Shown piece after piece: positions 45,038-54,132 of a stretch of 64,000 nt of DNA. The number at the start of each line of letters is the position of its first letter. Position 1 is the stretch's first letter. The DNA is from Salirhabdus euzebyi (GTDB taxonomy: Bacteria; Bacillota; Bacilli; Bacillales; Alkalibacillaceae). Location of the stretch: assembly GCF_014207435.1 (NCBI RefSeq), contig NZ_JACHGH010000007.1, forward strand, positions 120,496 to 184,495, in the 5' to 3' direction. Below the pieces are notes generated by a model that made no database searches, was not told where the DNA came from, and saw only the letters and a list, made by a program, of their open reading frames with translations. Both the position numbers and the translations under genes were made by a program.

Positions 45038-45292
45038 TTGGGTCAACGAGAAATTGTTGTATATACTAGCTATGATTGTGTTCAAAGCGAAAAAGTAATA
45101 GAGCAATTGGAAAAATGGGATATAGAATATAAAGAAAAAAACGTTTCTAGCAATCATGAACATTTAGAACACTTACAGAGAAAAGGGATTTTTGGAACAC
45201 CTACAGTATTTGTAGGGGAAGATTATATATTAGGCTTTCAAAAGCAAAATCTAGCTCATAAATTAGGAGTTCATAATAATCATGATGAATAG
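45038..45292 (+). CDS. Glutaredoxin/thioredoxin-like protein with CxxS site
   Basis: This 84-residue glutaredoxin-fold protein has VVYTSYDCVQSEKVIEQL, so the active site is Cys14-Val-Gln-Ser17 instead of CxxC, then the cis-proline GTPTVFV and GFQKQNLAHKL at the end. A single cysteine implies monothiol chemistry, such as reducing mixed disulfides with bacillithiol. The start is TTG 45038, about 5 bases after AGAGGTGAT. The frame is open up to TTG 45020, which is upstream of that site. Confidence 0.85.
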   Translation: MGQREIVVYTSYDCVQSEKVIEQLEKWDIEYKEKNVSSNHEHLEHLQRKGIFGTPTVFVGEDYILGFQKQNLAHKLGVHNNHDE

Positions 45293-45367
45293 CAATACTA
45301 ATTAGCACACCCACCGTTTGTCCCATCATAAAATGTATGAAAAAGGGAATGAACAGGGGGTGTTTTT

Positions 45368-45754
45368 ATGTATAAAATGGGTAGGCAAAATCCGAACATG
45401 AATTACTTTCAACCAATGGGTTCTCAGCAATATAACTATCCACAACAATCATTTCCACAAATGAATATGCAACAACCTAATAATAACGCTGTTGGATCTA
45501 GCACTCCTTATGAGCAATTTCAAAAACCACCTATGCCTATGGGGTACTTTCCGATGCAACAAGGTAACAATTATGGTGCCAATTCATTTGGACCAAAAAA
45601 TATGAATGGTTTTATGAAGTATTTTCAAGATCAAAATGGCCAAATGGACTTTGATAAGATGTTTTCGACTGTTGGCCAAATGGCAAATACTTTTCACCAA
45701 GTTTCACCTATTGTTAAACAACTCGGTACTTTTATGAAAGGTTTTAAGGCATAA
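45368..45754 (+). CDS. yppG: YppG-family Gln/Asn/Met-rich protein
   Basis: The 128 residues have a low-complexity first half rich in Asn, Gln, Met, Pro and Tyr (for example QQYNYPQQSFPQMNMQQPNN). A conserved end follows, containing MKYFQDQNGQMDFDKMFSTVGQMANTFHQVSPIVKQLGTFMKGF. This matches the YppG family of spore formers, thought to be a coat-associated protein. GGGGGTG precedes the ATG. It stands alone with its own hairpin terminator. Confidence 0.88.
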   Translation: MYKMGRQNPNMNYFQPMGSQQYNYPQQSFPQMNMQQPNNNAVGSSTPYEQFQKPPMPMGYFPMQQGNNYGANSFGPKNMNGFMKYFQDQNGQMDFDKMFSTVGQMANTFHQVSPIVKQLGTFMKGFKA

Positions 45755-45756
45755 AG

Positions 45757-45795
45757 AGTGCGGCTATCGTTCCTTACGATAGCCGTGCTTTACTT
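45757..45795 (+). terminator. Terminator after yppG
   Basis: AGTGCGGCTATCGT pairs with ACGATAGCCGTGCT, a long stem followed by TTACTTTG. Confidence 0.8.
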
Positions 45796-45883
45796 TGTCC
45801 ATCGAATCAAAGTGTTTTCGGATAACAAATTCCCTAAGCTATGTTAAAATAGATAGCATTGGCTTATGGAAAGGGTGGAAATC

Positions 45884-47152
45884 TTGTCGTCGTTAGATCA
45901 AACGAAAGCACCGATTCACACGAAATTTTATTACGGATGGATAGTTGTGGCTGTCGCTGCTTTGAGTGTTTTTTTCTCAGGACCAGGTCAAACCTATTCG
46001 ATTTCAATATTCAAGGATTACTATATTGAGGAATTTCAATATTCCAACTCGTTTGTTTCAGGACTTTATTCTGTTGCCACATTATTAGCAGGATTACTTC
46101 TTTTTTTGATTGGGAAATTAACCGACAAATTTGGGCAGCGCATAATGATGACCGTAATAGGTCTGATGCTTGCGATAACGTGTTTTTGGAATAGCTTTAT
46201 TATTGGACCTGTGATGATGTTTTTAGGATTTTTTATGTTACGTTTATTCGGACAAGGTTCACTTACTCTACTGCCAAATACTCTCGTACCACAATGGTTT
46301 TTCGGTAAAAGAGGAAAAGCATTAAGTATTATGGCTATTGGTGGGTTTGTAAGCTCGGCTTTATTTCCACCACTAAACACATATCTTAATAGTACATTGG
46401 GGTGGCGTACGACTTGGCTAATTTGGGGCGTGTTATTACTAGTTATCTTTGTTCCAATTGCATTCTTGTTTGTACGAAATAAACCAGAAGATATTGGTCT
46501 CCAAATTGATGGGAAACATAGCACGAATAATGTATCATCATCCTTACATATTGAAGTGAATGAAATAAGTTGGACACTTAAAGAAGCAATGAAAACAAAA
46601 GCATTTTGGTTTATTTTATTTTGTGTGGGAGTCCCCGCATTGGTCAACACTGGGATTACTTTTCATATTGTTTCCATCATTCAACTTAAGGGACTTGGCG
46701 TTGGCGAAGCGTCCATGATTCTAGCATTAATGGCAATAGTAGGTTTTCCGCTTTCTTTTGTATCTGGTTATTTAGTTGATCGCTTTCATGTGAAGTATGT
46801 GTTGGCTTTGACCTTTTTAGGACATATTATTTCAATCTTATTTTTATTGCAGCTTTCATCCTTTATAGGTGCTGTTGTCTACGGTGCGGTATGGGGTATT
46901 GTTAATGGTTTAGAGCGAATTGTGTTAAGTATTGTATGGCCCAACTACTTTGGTAGGGAACATTTAGGAAGTATTAAAGGGCTAGCTCAATCCGTTATGG
47001 TTGTCGGTTCAGCCTTAGGACCACTTCCTTTTGGGTTATTTTTTGATTGGTTTCATGGCTATAATGAAATCCTTATACTTATTATTATCTTTCCGTTAGT
47101 AGCTGGAATCTTAGCACTACTATCAAATAAACCGGAGTATAAAAAAACATAA
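45884..47152 (+). CDS. MFS transporter
   Basis: This 422-residue protein has twelve predicted membrane segments. The loop 2-3 motif is GKLTDKFGQRIMM and the pair in the second half is GYLVDRFHVKYV. The N-terminal FYYGWIVVAVAALSVFFSGPGQTYSISIF is typical of the OFA/monocarboxylate-like branch of the major facilitator family. AAAGGGTGG lies 5 bases before TTG 45884; an ATG at 45866 is upstream of that site. Substrate unknown. Confidence 0.9.
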   Translation: MSSLDQTKAPIHTKFYYGWIVVAVAALSVFFSGPGQTYSISIFKDYYIEEFQYSNSFVSGLYSVATLLAGLLLFLIGKLTDKFGQRIMMTVIGLMLAITCFWNSFIIGPVMMFLGFFMLRLFGQGSLTLLPNTLVPQWFFGKRGKALSIMAIGGFVSSALFPPLNTYLNSTLGWRTTWLIWGVLLLVIFVPIAFLFVRNKPEDIGLQIDGKHSTNNVSSSLHIEVNEISWTLKEAMKTKAFWFILFCVGVPALVNTGITFHIVSIIQLKGLGVGEASMILALMAIVGFPLSFVSGYLVDRFHVKYVLALTFLGHIISILFLLQLSSFIGAVVYGAVWGIVNGLERIVLSIVWPNYFGREHLGSIKGLAQSVMVVGSALGPLPFGLFFDWFHGYNEILILIIIFPLVAGILALLSNKPEYKKT

Positions 47153-47156
47153 TAAA

Positions 47157-47195
47157 TAGCAGCACGAGGTAATTCCCTCCGTGCTGCTATTTTTG
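47157..47195 (+). terminator. Terminator of the MFS transporter gene
   Basis: TAGCAGCACG pairs with CGTGCTGCTA, followed by TTTTTG. Confidence 0.88.
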
Positions 47196-47350
47196 TTAAC
47201 CTCTAAATATCTAATAAGTAAAGGATACAAAGAATATATTGCTAATAAGAGGTGATAGTTTGGTATATTTGGTGTAGGTACATAATCAGTAGTTTGAACT
47301 GTAAAAGAAGAGAATATAACTAATACTATTTTACAAGATTGAGGAGTAAA

Positions 47351-47400
47351 CAAAAAAGTCTGGACTTAGCAGATTTCCTGCTAAATTCCAGACCATTTTT
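47351..47400 (-). terminator. Terminator of the rhomboid protease gene
   Basis: GTCTGG with CCAGAC enclose an inner stem (TTAGCAG/CTGCTAA). On the minus strand the hairpin is followed by T6. Confidence 0.85.
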
Positions 47401-48014
47401 CATATCCAATTTGACTTGGAGCGGTATTTGTTTAGAAGAGCAGGTGCTAATGCAAAACCACCTATAAATCCGAAAATGTGGGCGTACTCATTTATGTTCG
47501 GACGTAAAAATGTCATAATAAGGGCAATAATGGTAATGACAACAATGATTTGAGTGCTTTGATAATCTAAAATATGCTTTCGGAATACAACGATGAATAC
47601 ATAGACGCCAAACAGCCCGAAAACAGCTCCGGAAGCACCAGCATGTATAACATAGGGTGAGCCTAGCCAAAGTGTGGCTATGTTACCAACAAGGCCAGCA
47701 ATGACATAAACAACGAAGAACTTTGCTTTCCCTAATAATCGTTCTAAAGCAGGTCCGAAAAGTACGAGAGAGAAAGAATTAAAAATGGTGTGCATTAACC
47801 CAAAGTGGAAAAAAATCGCCGTAAATAATCTCCAGTATTCTTGATTGTATGAAATAAGACCGTTGTGGCCAAGGCCTAAATCTCTCAAAACCTGAAAAAT
47901 GGGAATAGGTAAAAACTCAGTTAATAACCACAAGCCTAGGTTTATGCCTATAATAATACTGACAATTGGATAGAAACGGATAAATTCTTTAAAACTTTCT
48001 GTACGAAGAAACAT
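47400..48014 (-). CDS. Rhomboid-family intramembrane serine protease (YdcA-like)
   Basis: This 204-residue protein has six membrane segments. The catalytic Ser128 is in HAGASGAVFG and His179 in NEYAHIFGFIGG, with the supporting HTIFNS (75-80) preceding. It cleaves within or near transmembrane helices. Position, divergent from acpS, matches ydcA of B. subtilis. An ATG with AGGTGAT upstream starts the gene, and a terminator overlaps its end. Confidence 0.93.
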   Translation of the reverse strand: MFLRTESFKEFIRFYPIVSIIIGINLGLWLLTEFLPIPIFQVLRDLGLGHNGLISYNQEYWRLFTAIFFHFGLMHTIFNSFSLVLFGPALERLLGKAKFFVVYVIAGLVGNIATLWLGSPYVIHAGASGAVFGLFGVYVFIVVFRKHILDYQSTQIIVVITIIALIMTFLRPNINEYAHIFGFIGGFALAPALLNKYRSKSNWI

Positions 48015-48117
48015 AATATCACCTATTTAATTGGAGTTTTATTACATTATTATACATGTTTATATGGAGAAATGCTTGAACGTTGTTCTTAAATACATAG
48101 GTGTGGAAGGTGAAAAG

Positions 48118-48480
48118 ATGATCAAAGGTTTAGGAATCGATTTAGTCGAGTTAAAAAGAATAGAAAAAATAATAAAAAATAATGAGCGATTTTACGAGAA
48201 AATTTTAACGAAGCAGGAAAGGGAATTCTTGAATAATATTTCCTCTTGGAAAAGGAAAATAGAATATACAGCAGGTCGTTTTGCTGCCAAGGAAGCCTAT
48301 GCAAAAGCCTATGGAACAGGGATAGGTAGTGAAGTTTCTTTTTTAGATATAGAAGTGATTTCCGATGATAAGGGCAAACCCGAAATCTATATAAACGGAG
48401 AAAAAAGAAAGAATATTCTCGTCTCTATCTCCCATGGAACAGAGTTTGTTATAGCAGAAGTTATTATTCAAGAAGGCTAG
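48118..48480 (+). CDS. acpS: Holo-acyl-carrier-protein synthase
   Basis: AcpS transfers phosphopantetheine from CoA to the acyl carrier protein. The 120-residue enzyme shows the magnesium site IGLGIDLVEL-type (GLGIDLVELKRIEK, with Asp8) and the catalytic GRFAAKEAYAKAYGTGI with Glu and Lys. ATG 48118 follows GGAAGGTGAAAAG; the frame extends upstream without another ribosome site. First gene of the acpS-nnr operon. Confidence 0.96.
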   Translation: MIKGLGIDLVELKRIEKIIKNNERFYEKILTKQEREFLNNISSWKRKIEYTAGRFAAKEAYAKAYGTGIGSEVSFLDIEVISDDKGKPEIYINGEKRKNILVSISHGTEFVIAEVIIQEG

Positions 48481-48537
48481 TCTGCATATTCGGATGGTTT
48501 GTCTCATATTATTTTAGTGCGGGTAGGAGGGAACGAT

Positions 48538-50028
48538 GTGCACATAGTCACCGCAAAGGAAATGTATGAAGTAGATAGCCATACGGTTCAATCTGCTGGT
48601 ATTGATGGAAAGATTTTGATGGAAAATGCAGGGAGGGCAGTTGCAACAAATATTGAGAAACGAGTAGCTAATACTTGTCGTATTCTTATCTTTACTGGTT
48701 CTGGTAATAATGGCGGAGATGGATTTGTAATCGCAAGAACACTTCATTTACGAGGATACCATGTGGAGGTAGTTAGTCTTGTGGATGAAGAGAAAATAAA
48801 TGGTGATGCCAAATTCCATTACGACATTTTGAAAAAGTTATCCGTGCCATTTCATTTTTACAAAAGTGAAAACCAGCTACGAGGAATATTAGTTCATACA
48901 GAAGCTATTGTTGACTGTATGCTCGGTATAGGTGTGAAAGGACACTTGAAATCACCATACAAAGAGGTCGTTGGACAGCTTAACAAGCTATCCATTTATA
49001 AGGTAGCGGTTGATATTCCTACAGGTATTCCTGCAGATGAAGGCGTTGAAGTTAAAGATGGTTTATATGCCAATGTAACTTTTTCTATCCAATATCCTAA
49101 GATTACAGCTTTTTTGGAAAGGTATGCTTCCTATTATGGGGAATGGGTGCCACTAGATATAGGGTTAATTCCCCCAATAAAACCAAGTTTTGTACAAACC
49201 TGGGGAAGAAATAATGTGCAAGCTACATTACCAAAAAGGAAGAGATTTGCCCATAAAGGTACATTTGGGAAAGGATTAGTAATCGGTGGATCGGATGAAA
49301 TGCCAGGATCTGTAATGATGACTGCGCGGGCTGCGCTTCGTTCGGGAGCAGGACTTATTACAATAGGGACTACCAGACAGAATATTCCAGCTATAGCTTC
49401 CTATGTTCCGGAAGCAACTTATAAAACGGTAGATGAAATGGACTTCTTAAGTGATCAATATACTTCGGTTGCTGTGGGGATGGGGTTAGGTCGTACTGAA
49501 AAAGCCTTTTCTTTGATAGAACAAGTAATTCGACAAGTAAAAAGTCTCTTACTTCTTGATGCAGATGCCCTTTATTATTTGAAACAGAACCTTTCCTTAC
49601 TTAAGGAAAGAGAATATCCAACTGTGTTGACACCGCATGCAGGTGAAATGGCCAGGCTTTTAGGGATAACTACTGAAAGGTTGTTATTAAAACCATTTAC
49701 TTACTCAAAAGCCTTTGCAAAAGAATATAATGTCCATCTTGTTTTAAAGGGGCCATTCACTATTATCACGAATCCTCAGGGAGAGCAGTTCGTTATTACC
49801 AATGGTAATGTTGGACTAGCAAAAGGGGGGAGTGGGGATGTGCTAGCAGGAATATTGTTAAGTTTTATGATGCAAGGAGCCTGCTTAATAACGTCTTTAT
49901 GCAATGGGTGTTGGATACATGGAGCTTCTGCTGATCATTTAATAGAAAATGGTCGATATTCTAAATATGACTTATTAGCAACTGATTTAATGGAAGGAAT
50001 CGGTAGTGTTTTCCATACATTTTCTTAA
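48538..50028 (+). CDS. nnrD: Bifunctional NAD(P)HX epimerase/dehydratase
   Basis: The enzyme repairs hydrated NAD(P)H. The first 215 residues are the YjeF-N epimerase (GSGNNGGDGFVIARTLHLRG, DCMLGIGVKG, VAVDIPTGI). The rest is the ribokinase-like dehydratase (KGTFGKGLVIGGSDEMPGSVMM, TPHAGEMARLLG, LAKGGSGDVLAG). The GTG at 48538 has GGAGG 7-8 bases upstream; TTG 48499 is an in-frame alternative. The synteny acpS-nnr-ydcC-alr is that of B. subtilis. Confidence 0.95.
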   Translation: MHIVTAKEMYEVDSHTVQSAGIDGKILMENAGRAVATNIEKRVANTCRILIFTGSGNNGGDGFVIARTLHLRGYHVEVVSLVDEEKINGDAKFHYDILKKLSVPFHFYKSENQLRGILVHTEAIVDCMLGIGVKGHLKSPYKEVVGQLNKLSIYKVAVDIPTGIPADEGVEVKDGLYANVTFSIQYPKITAFLERYASYYGEWVPLDIGLIPPIKPSFVQTWGRNNVQATLPKRKRFAHKGTFGKGLVIGGSDEMPGSVMMTARAALRSGAGLITIGTTRQNIPAIASYVPEATYKTVDEMDFLSDQYTSVAVGMGLGRTEKAFSLIEQVIRQVKSLLLLDADALYYLKQNLSLLKEREYPTVLTPHAGEMARLLGITTERLLLKPFTYSKAFAKEYNVHLVLKGPFTIITNPQGEQFVITNGNVGLAKGGSGDVLAGILLSFMMQGACLITSLCNGCWIHGASADHLIENGRYSKYDLLATDLMEGIGSVFHTFS

Positions 50029-50086
50029 CTTTTCAGGTGCATATTGTTCCCTTTGTCCTTTGAAATGAGGCAAAGGAGTTGTGAAT

Positions 50087-51109
50087 ATGAAGAAAAAACA
50101 TTTGCTCTGGAGCTTGACTGCACTAATACTAATTCTTCTATTGTCTGCTTGTGGTGAAAAATCTAAACAAGATGTAGTAGATTCCCTTGAACAGAAAGTA
50201 GAAGAAATGGATGGCTACAAAGCTCAGGCAAAGATGAATTTAAAAACTGGTGAAGAAGTACAGAGCTACGAAATTGATGTTTGGCACAAGAAAAAAGATT
50301 TTTATCGCGTACAACTAAATAACCCAAACAGTGAGAAGGGGAATCAAATCATTCTCCGTAATAATGAGGGTGTATTCGTTTTAACACCAGCATTAAATAA
50401 GAGTTTTAAATTCCAAAGCGAATGGCCTGATAACACTAGCCAACCTTATTTATATACTTCATTAGTAAACGACATTTTGAAGGATAAGGAAGCGGAATTT
50501 AAGAAAACAGATAATCATTACGTTTTCACAACAAAAACAAACTATCAAAGCAATAAAAACTTACCAACCCAAGAAATTTATTTCGACAAGAAAACATTCA
50601 AGCCGGTTATGGTAAAAGTGTTTGATAAGGATTTTACAGCTTTAGTAGAAATCCAATTCTCGGCCTTTGAATTCGATCCTGAATTTGCAGAGGATGACTT
50701 TGACACAAAGAAAAACTTAACGAGCAGTATAGCAGAAGTGCCTGCTATGGCTTCAGCCGAAGATCAATCCTTGACGGTTCTTTATCCGTTATACCAACCG
50801 GAAGGAACTTCACTCGCTGCGAAAAAAGAAGTAGAATTCGAAAATGGTCAAAGAGTTATTCTTACTTTTGAGGGCGAGAAAAACTTCACTTTAATTGAGG
50901 AAAAGTATACGACTTACCCTACAAGTCTATCTCAACCGGTTTCGGTCAAAGGTGAGCCAGTTGATCTAGGATTTACGATTGGTGCAATGACAGAAAAAAC
51001 ACTTGAATGGAGTCACAACAACACAAGATTTTACTTGGCTAGTGAAGACTTAACTAGAGAAGAAATGATTCAAGTTGCGTCATCTGTAGAGGGAAAAGAA
51101 ATGAAATAA
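50087..51109 (+). CDS. Lipoprotein of the YdcC/LolA-like sporulation group
   Basis: The 340 residues begin with a signal peptide and lipobox LLSAC (Cys at about residue 21). A LolA-like beta sandwich follows: AKMNLKTGEEVQSYEIDVWHKKKDFYRVQL and QEIYFDKKTFKPVMVKV. By position it is the counterpart of ydcC, a lipoprotein needed in sporulation. AAAGGAG lies 8 bases before ATG 50087; a GTG at 50081 is in frame but too close. It was probably once linked to alr; a repeat element now lies between them. Confidence 0.9.
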   Translation: MKKKHLLWSLTALILILLLSACGEKSKQDVVDSLEQKVEEMDGYKAQAKMNLKTGEEVQSYEIDVWHKKKDFYRVQLNNPNSEKGNQIILRNNEGVFVLTPALNKSFKFQSEWPDNTSQPYLYTSLVNDILKDKEAEFKKTDNHYVFTTKTNYQSNKNLPTQEIYFDKKTFKPVMVKVFDKDFTALVEIQFSAFEFDPEFAEDDFDTKKNLTSSIAEVPAMASAEDQSLTVLYPLYQPEGTSLAAKKEVEFENGQRVILTFEGEKNFTLIEEKYTTYPTSLSQPVSVKGEPVDLGFTIGAMTEKTLEWSHNNTRFYLASEDLTREEMIQVASSVEGKEMK

Positions 51110-51120
51110 AGGATTATTTT

Positions 51121-51160
51121 TAAAAAGCAGGCTCATGCTAGTATAGAGTCTGCTTTTTAT
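51121..51160 (+). terminator. Terminator of the ydcC-like gene
   Basis: AAAAAGCAGGCTC pairs with GAGTCTGCTTTTT (one mismatch) around 11 bases, followed by ATT. Confidence 0.85.
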
Positions 51161-51206
51161 TCTTTATTTTAAGCCAGGTTCTAATAGATTGTTGTTTTAC
51201 GCAATA

Positions 51207-51687
51207 GATGGAAAATGCGACGCAACTTGATATGTGCAAATCCTACCGCTACGGAAATACACTACGCTTTCCACGGGCTCGCGCTGAGCCTCCTCACTCG
51301 CACAGAACGCTCGCTGTGGGGTCTCAACGTCTTCGCTGTCCCGTAGGAGTCTACGTGTATTTCCCTCGCTGATCATGTGCTTTGTAACTTGTTATAATTC
51401 AAAGTACTGATGTTTGGAAGAAAGTTGAAATATAGCCAAAGTGATAGGTATGGGGATTCTCATAAAATGTCTTGACTTTATGATTATCACTATTCTTGAA
51501 TCAGAAAATTACTACTAGCGTAGGCAGAATACGTAGACTCCTGCGGGACCGCACGTGTCTGAAGACCCCGCAGCAGCGATTTTCTGCGAGGAGGCTGAGG
51601 CCGTGCCCGCGGAAAGCGAAGTATTCTGCCGAAGCGGTCGTATAGCACTCATCAAAATGCAAACCTATAGTTACTTCGTAGTTTAAG
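51207..51687. mobile_element. MITE-like noncoding element, copy C
   Basis: This is the third full element, with the same ends (GATGGAAAATGCGACG and GTTACTTCGTAGTTTAAG) and the same two inverted GC-rich modules as copy B. Only a handful of differences are seen by eye over the 481 bases. It fills most of the 770-base gap between the ydcC-like gene and alr. The frame 51501-51818 on the minus strand is made of module sequence and is not a gene. Confidence 0.78.
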
Positions 51688-51879
51688 CAAACGGCGAAAA
51701 AATAACAATTTTTGTTATAGGTTATTTGAAAGAATTGCATCTTTCCGGACATTATTGCTCTTCGCAAAAAGTTTTTATTCGCTCTCTTGGAAGGATGATG
51801 AAATAATGCATTTGACACTTCAAACCACTATAGGAATAATAGAAGAAAATAATGTTATGTGTTGAGAGGAGTTCCACAC

Positions 51880-53037
51880 TTGTCATCGCCATATTTCTAT
51901 AGAGATTCTTGGGTAGAGGTTGACTTACAGTCGATCAAAAGGAATATTGAACAGCTGAAGCGGATTTTACCTAATGGAAAAAAGATATTTGCTGTTGTAA
52001 AAGCAAATGCTTATGGACATGGGGATATACAAGTAGCTGAAGCCGCATTATCATCAGGTGTTTATGGTTTAGCCGTAGCTATATTAGATGAAGCAATTAA
52101 ATTAAGGGATGCGGGAATAAAGGCTCCTATTCTTGTGATGGGATGGGTCAGACCAGAGGACGTATCAGTAGCTATTGAAAAAAATATTATTCTTACTACT
52201 TTCCAAAAAGAGTGGGTGAAGACTGCCAAACAGTATGTTAATGGTACCCTTTCTTTACATGTGAAAGTAGATACTGGTATGGGTAGACTTGGAGTGCGTT
52301 CTAAAAACGAATTAGAAGAGTTGCTAATGGAGCTTAATGATAAAAAATTTCATATAGATGGTATCTTCACTCATTTTGCTACAGCAGATGAAGATAACAT
52401 GACTTATTATGATAAGCAAAAGGAGAAATTTAACGAGTTTTTGAATGTACTGGAGCAATATGTTGCACATCCGCTCATTGTCCATTCAAGTAATAGTGCT
52501 GCTAGCATACGCTTTCCCAATCAGATGCAGGATGCCGTCAGATTTGGGATTAGTATGTATGGGTTATATCCATCTCCTTATGTAAAAGAGGAAAAGCCAA
52601 TCCCTTTATCGCCAGCATTTTCCCTTCACAGCAAATTAATTCATGTAAAAAAGTTAAGTAAGGGAGAAAGTGTTAGCTATGGATGTACGTATACAGCTAG
52701 TGAGGATGAGTGGGTTGGAACAGTACCACTAGGATATGCAGATGGTTGGGTAAGAAAGTTCCAAGGTTCAACCGTGTTAATTCACGGAAAAAGAATGGCT
52801 ATAATTGGCCGCATTTGTATGGATCAGTTTATGGTAAAATTGGATAATGCTTATGACATCGGTACGAAGGTTACATTAATTGGTCGCCAGGAAGAGGAAG
52901 AAATTTCAGTGGATGAGGTTGCCGATCGTTTAGAAACAATTAATTATGAAATTCCATGTCAAATTAGCTATCGAGTACCCCGAGTTTATAAAGAGAACGA
53001 TCAGGTTGTTTCCCGTCACAATTATTTATTATGTTAA
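51880..53037 (+). CDS. alr: Alanine racemase
   Basis: Alr supplies D-alanine for the cell wall. The 385-residue fold-III PLP enzyme has the cofactor lysine Lys41 in VVKANAYGHG and the catalytic tyrosine region SVSYGCTYTA, with VKVDTGMGRLG and RICMDQFMV. The start is TTG 51880, 8 bases after GAGAGGAG; a GTG at 51859 is in frame without a site. The neighbours ydcC and ndoAI-ndoA match the B. subtilis order. Confidence 0.96.
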   Translation: MSSPYFYRDSWVEVDLQSIKRNIEQLKRILPNGKKIFAVVKANAYGHGDIQVAEAALSSGVYGLAVAILDEAIKLRDAGIKAPILVMGWVRPEDVSVAIEKNIILTTFQKEWVKTAKQYVNGTLSLHVKVDTGMGRLGVRSKNELEELLMELNDKKFHIDGIFTHFATADEDNMTYYDKQKEKFNEFLNVLEQYVAHPLIVHSSNSAASIRFPNQMQDAVRFGISMYGLYPSPYVKEEKPIPLSPAFSLHSKLIHVKKLSKGESVSYGCTYTASEDEWVGTVPLGYADGWVRKFQGSTVLIHGKRMAIIGRICMDQFMVKLDNAYDIGTKVTLIGRQEEEEISVDEVADRLETINYEIPCQISYRVPRVYKENDQVVSRHNYLLC

Positions 53038-53244
53038 ACAAATTTGTTTAAAATAAAGCATAAATGTGTAAAATTGGAATAAAGATAAAGAAGACTCATT
53101 CAGAGTATTTCTTAGTAATATAGAATGTAACAAAAATAGTGGCTATGAAAATGCCCAGAAGGCTTTGCAAAGCAATTATTTGCATGGTATGATTATAGTG
53201 GATTTATACATTTGTCAGGTTAAGCAATGTGGAGGTGTATGGGT

Positions 53245-53520
53245 GTGTCCGAGAGCTCACAAGAAATTGTAATTAAAATGCCAAAGAAAATGGTAAGGGA
53301 GCTAGACAATTTGGGGAAGAACGAGGATTGCGACCGAAACGACTTGATTTGCCAAGCTACAAAAATGTATTTGCGTGAAAAGAAAAAACGTGATATCCGA
53401 GAATCTATGCGCCGTGGTTATGTGGAAATGGCTAATATTAATCTAAATATTGCATCGGAGGCCTTTCAAGCTGAAGAGGAGGCAGAAAACACCCTGGAGC
53501 GCTTAGTGAGTGGGGTGTAA
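53245..53520 (+). CDS. ndoAI: Antitoxin EndoAI (MazE-like, ribbon-helix-helix)
   Basis: The 91-residue antitoxin neutralises the EndoA mRNA interferase. It begins [21 protein letters not shown], a ribbon-helix-helix DNA-binding start, and ends [37 protein letters not shown], nearly the B. subtilis sequence. GTG 53245 lies 7 bases after GGAGGTG; ATG 53239 and 53227 are too close to or before that site. Confidence 0.96.
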   Translation: MSESSQEIVIKMPKKMVRELDNLGKNEDCDRNDLICQATKMYLREKKKRDIRESMRRGYVEMANINLNIASEAFQAEEEAENTLERLVSGV

Positions 53521-53525
53521 CTGTA

Positions 53526-53876
53526 TTGATGGTTAAAAGAGGCGACGTCTTTTTCGCGGATTTATCACCAGTAGTTGGTTCTGAGCAAGGTGGCGTTCGC
53601 CCTGTATTAGTCATTCAAAATGATATAGGTAATCGTTTTAGCCCTACTTGTATTGTTGCTGCTATTACCGCGCAAATACAGAAAGCTAAGCTACCGACGC
53701 ATGTCGAAATAGATGCTAGTAAGTATGGATTTGAACGTGACTCGGTCATATTGCTAGAACAAATACGTACGATAGATAAACAGAGATTAACAGACAATAT
53801 AACACAATTGGATGAGACATTAATGAAGCGGGTTGATGAAGCTTTACAAATTAGTCTCGGACTTATAGACTTTTAA
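53526..53876 (+). CDS. ndoA: Toxin EndoA, MazF-type mRNA interferase
   Basis: EndoA cleaves mRNA at specific short sites. The 116-residue protein contains [31 protein letters not shown] with the conserved Arg/Gly region and [17 protein letters not shown], almost the same as the B. subtilis protein. TTG 53526 is directly followed by ATG 53529; either could start. It is preceded by the antitoxin by five bases and has its own terminator, before the rsb genes. Confidence 0.97.
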   Translation: MMVKRGDVFFADLSPVVGSEQGGVRPVLVIQNDIGNRFSPTCIVAAITAQIQKAKLPTHVEIDASKYGFERDSVILLEQIRTIDKQRLTDNITQLDETLMKRVDEALQISLGLIDF

Positions 53877-53905
53877 GCTACTCGAAAATTGAGTAGCTTT
53901 TTATT
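53876..53905 (+). terminator. Terminator after ndoA
   Basis: AAGCTACTC pairs with GAGTAGCTT around 6 bases, followed by TTTAT. Confidence 0.85.
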
Positions 53906-54132
53906 TTTGTACGGAAATAGGAGTCTGGGTAGAATGGTTTAACACTATTGTCTAAAATATAGAAATTTCGCACATTATAGTAGTTGGCTTAATTTGGATT
54001 TGAATGGTACATTATAGTAAGAATAGTTTGTTCAATTACTACTGGATATATATTTTCTGTATGATAGAAATGTTATAGGGTACGGACTGTAATAATAGAT
54101 CAAGATTACGTTCAAAAATGGGAGGGTTCAAA

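Noticed and set aside
53907..54132. Duplicated ACATTATAGTA motif before rsbR (near 53973 and 54009) as an operator
   Set aside because: The repeat is short and AT-rich, no second locus carries it, and I could not assign clear -35/-10 pairs to it.
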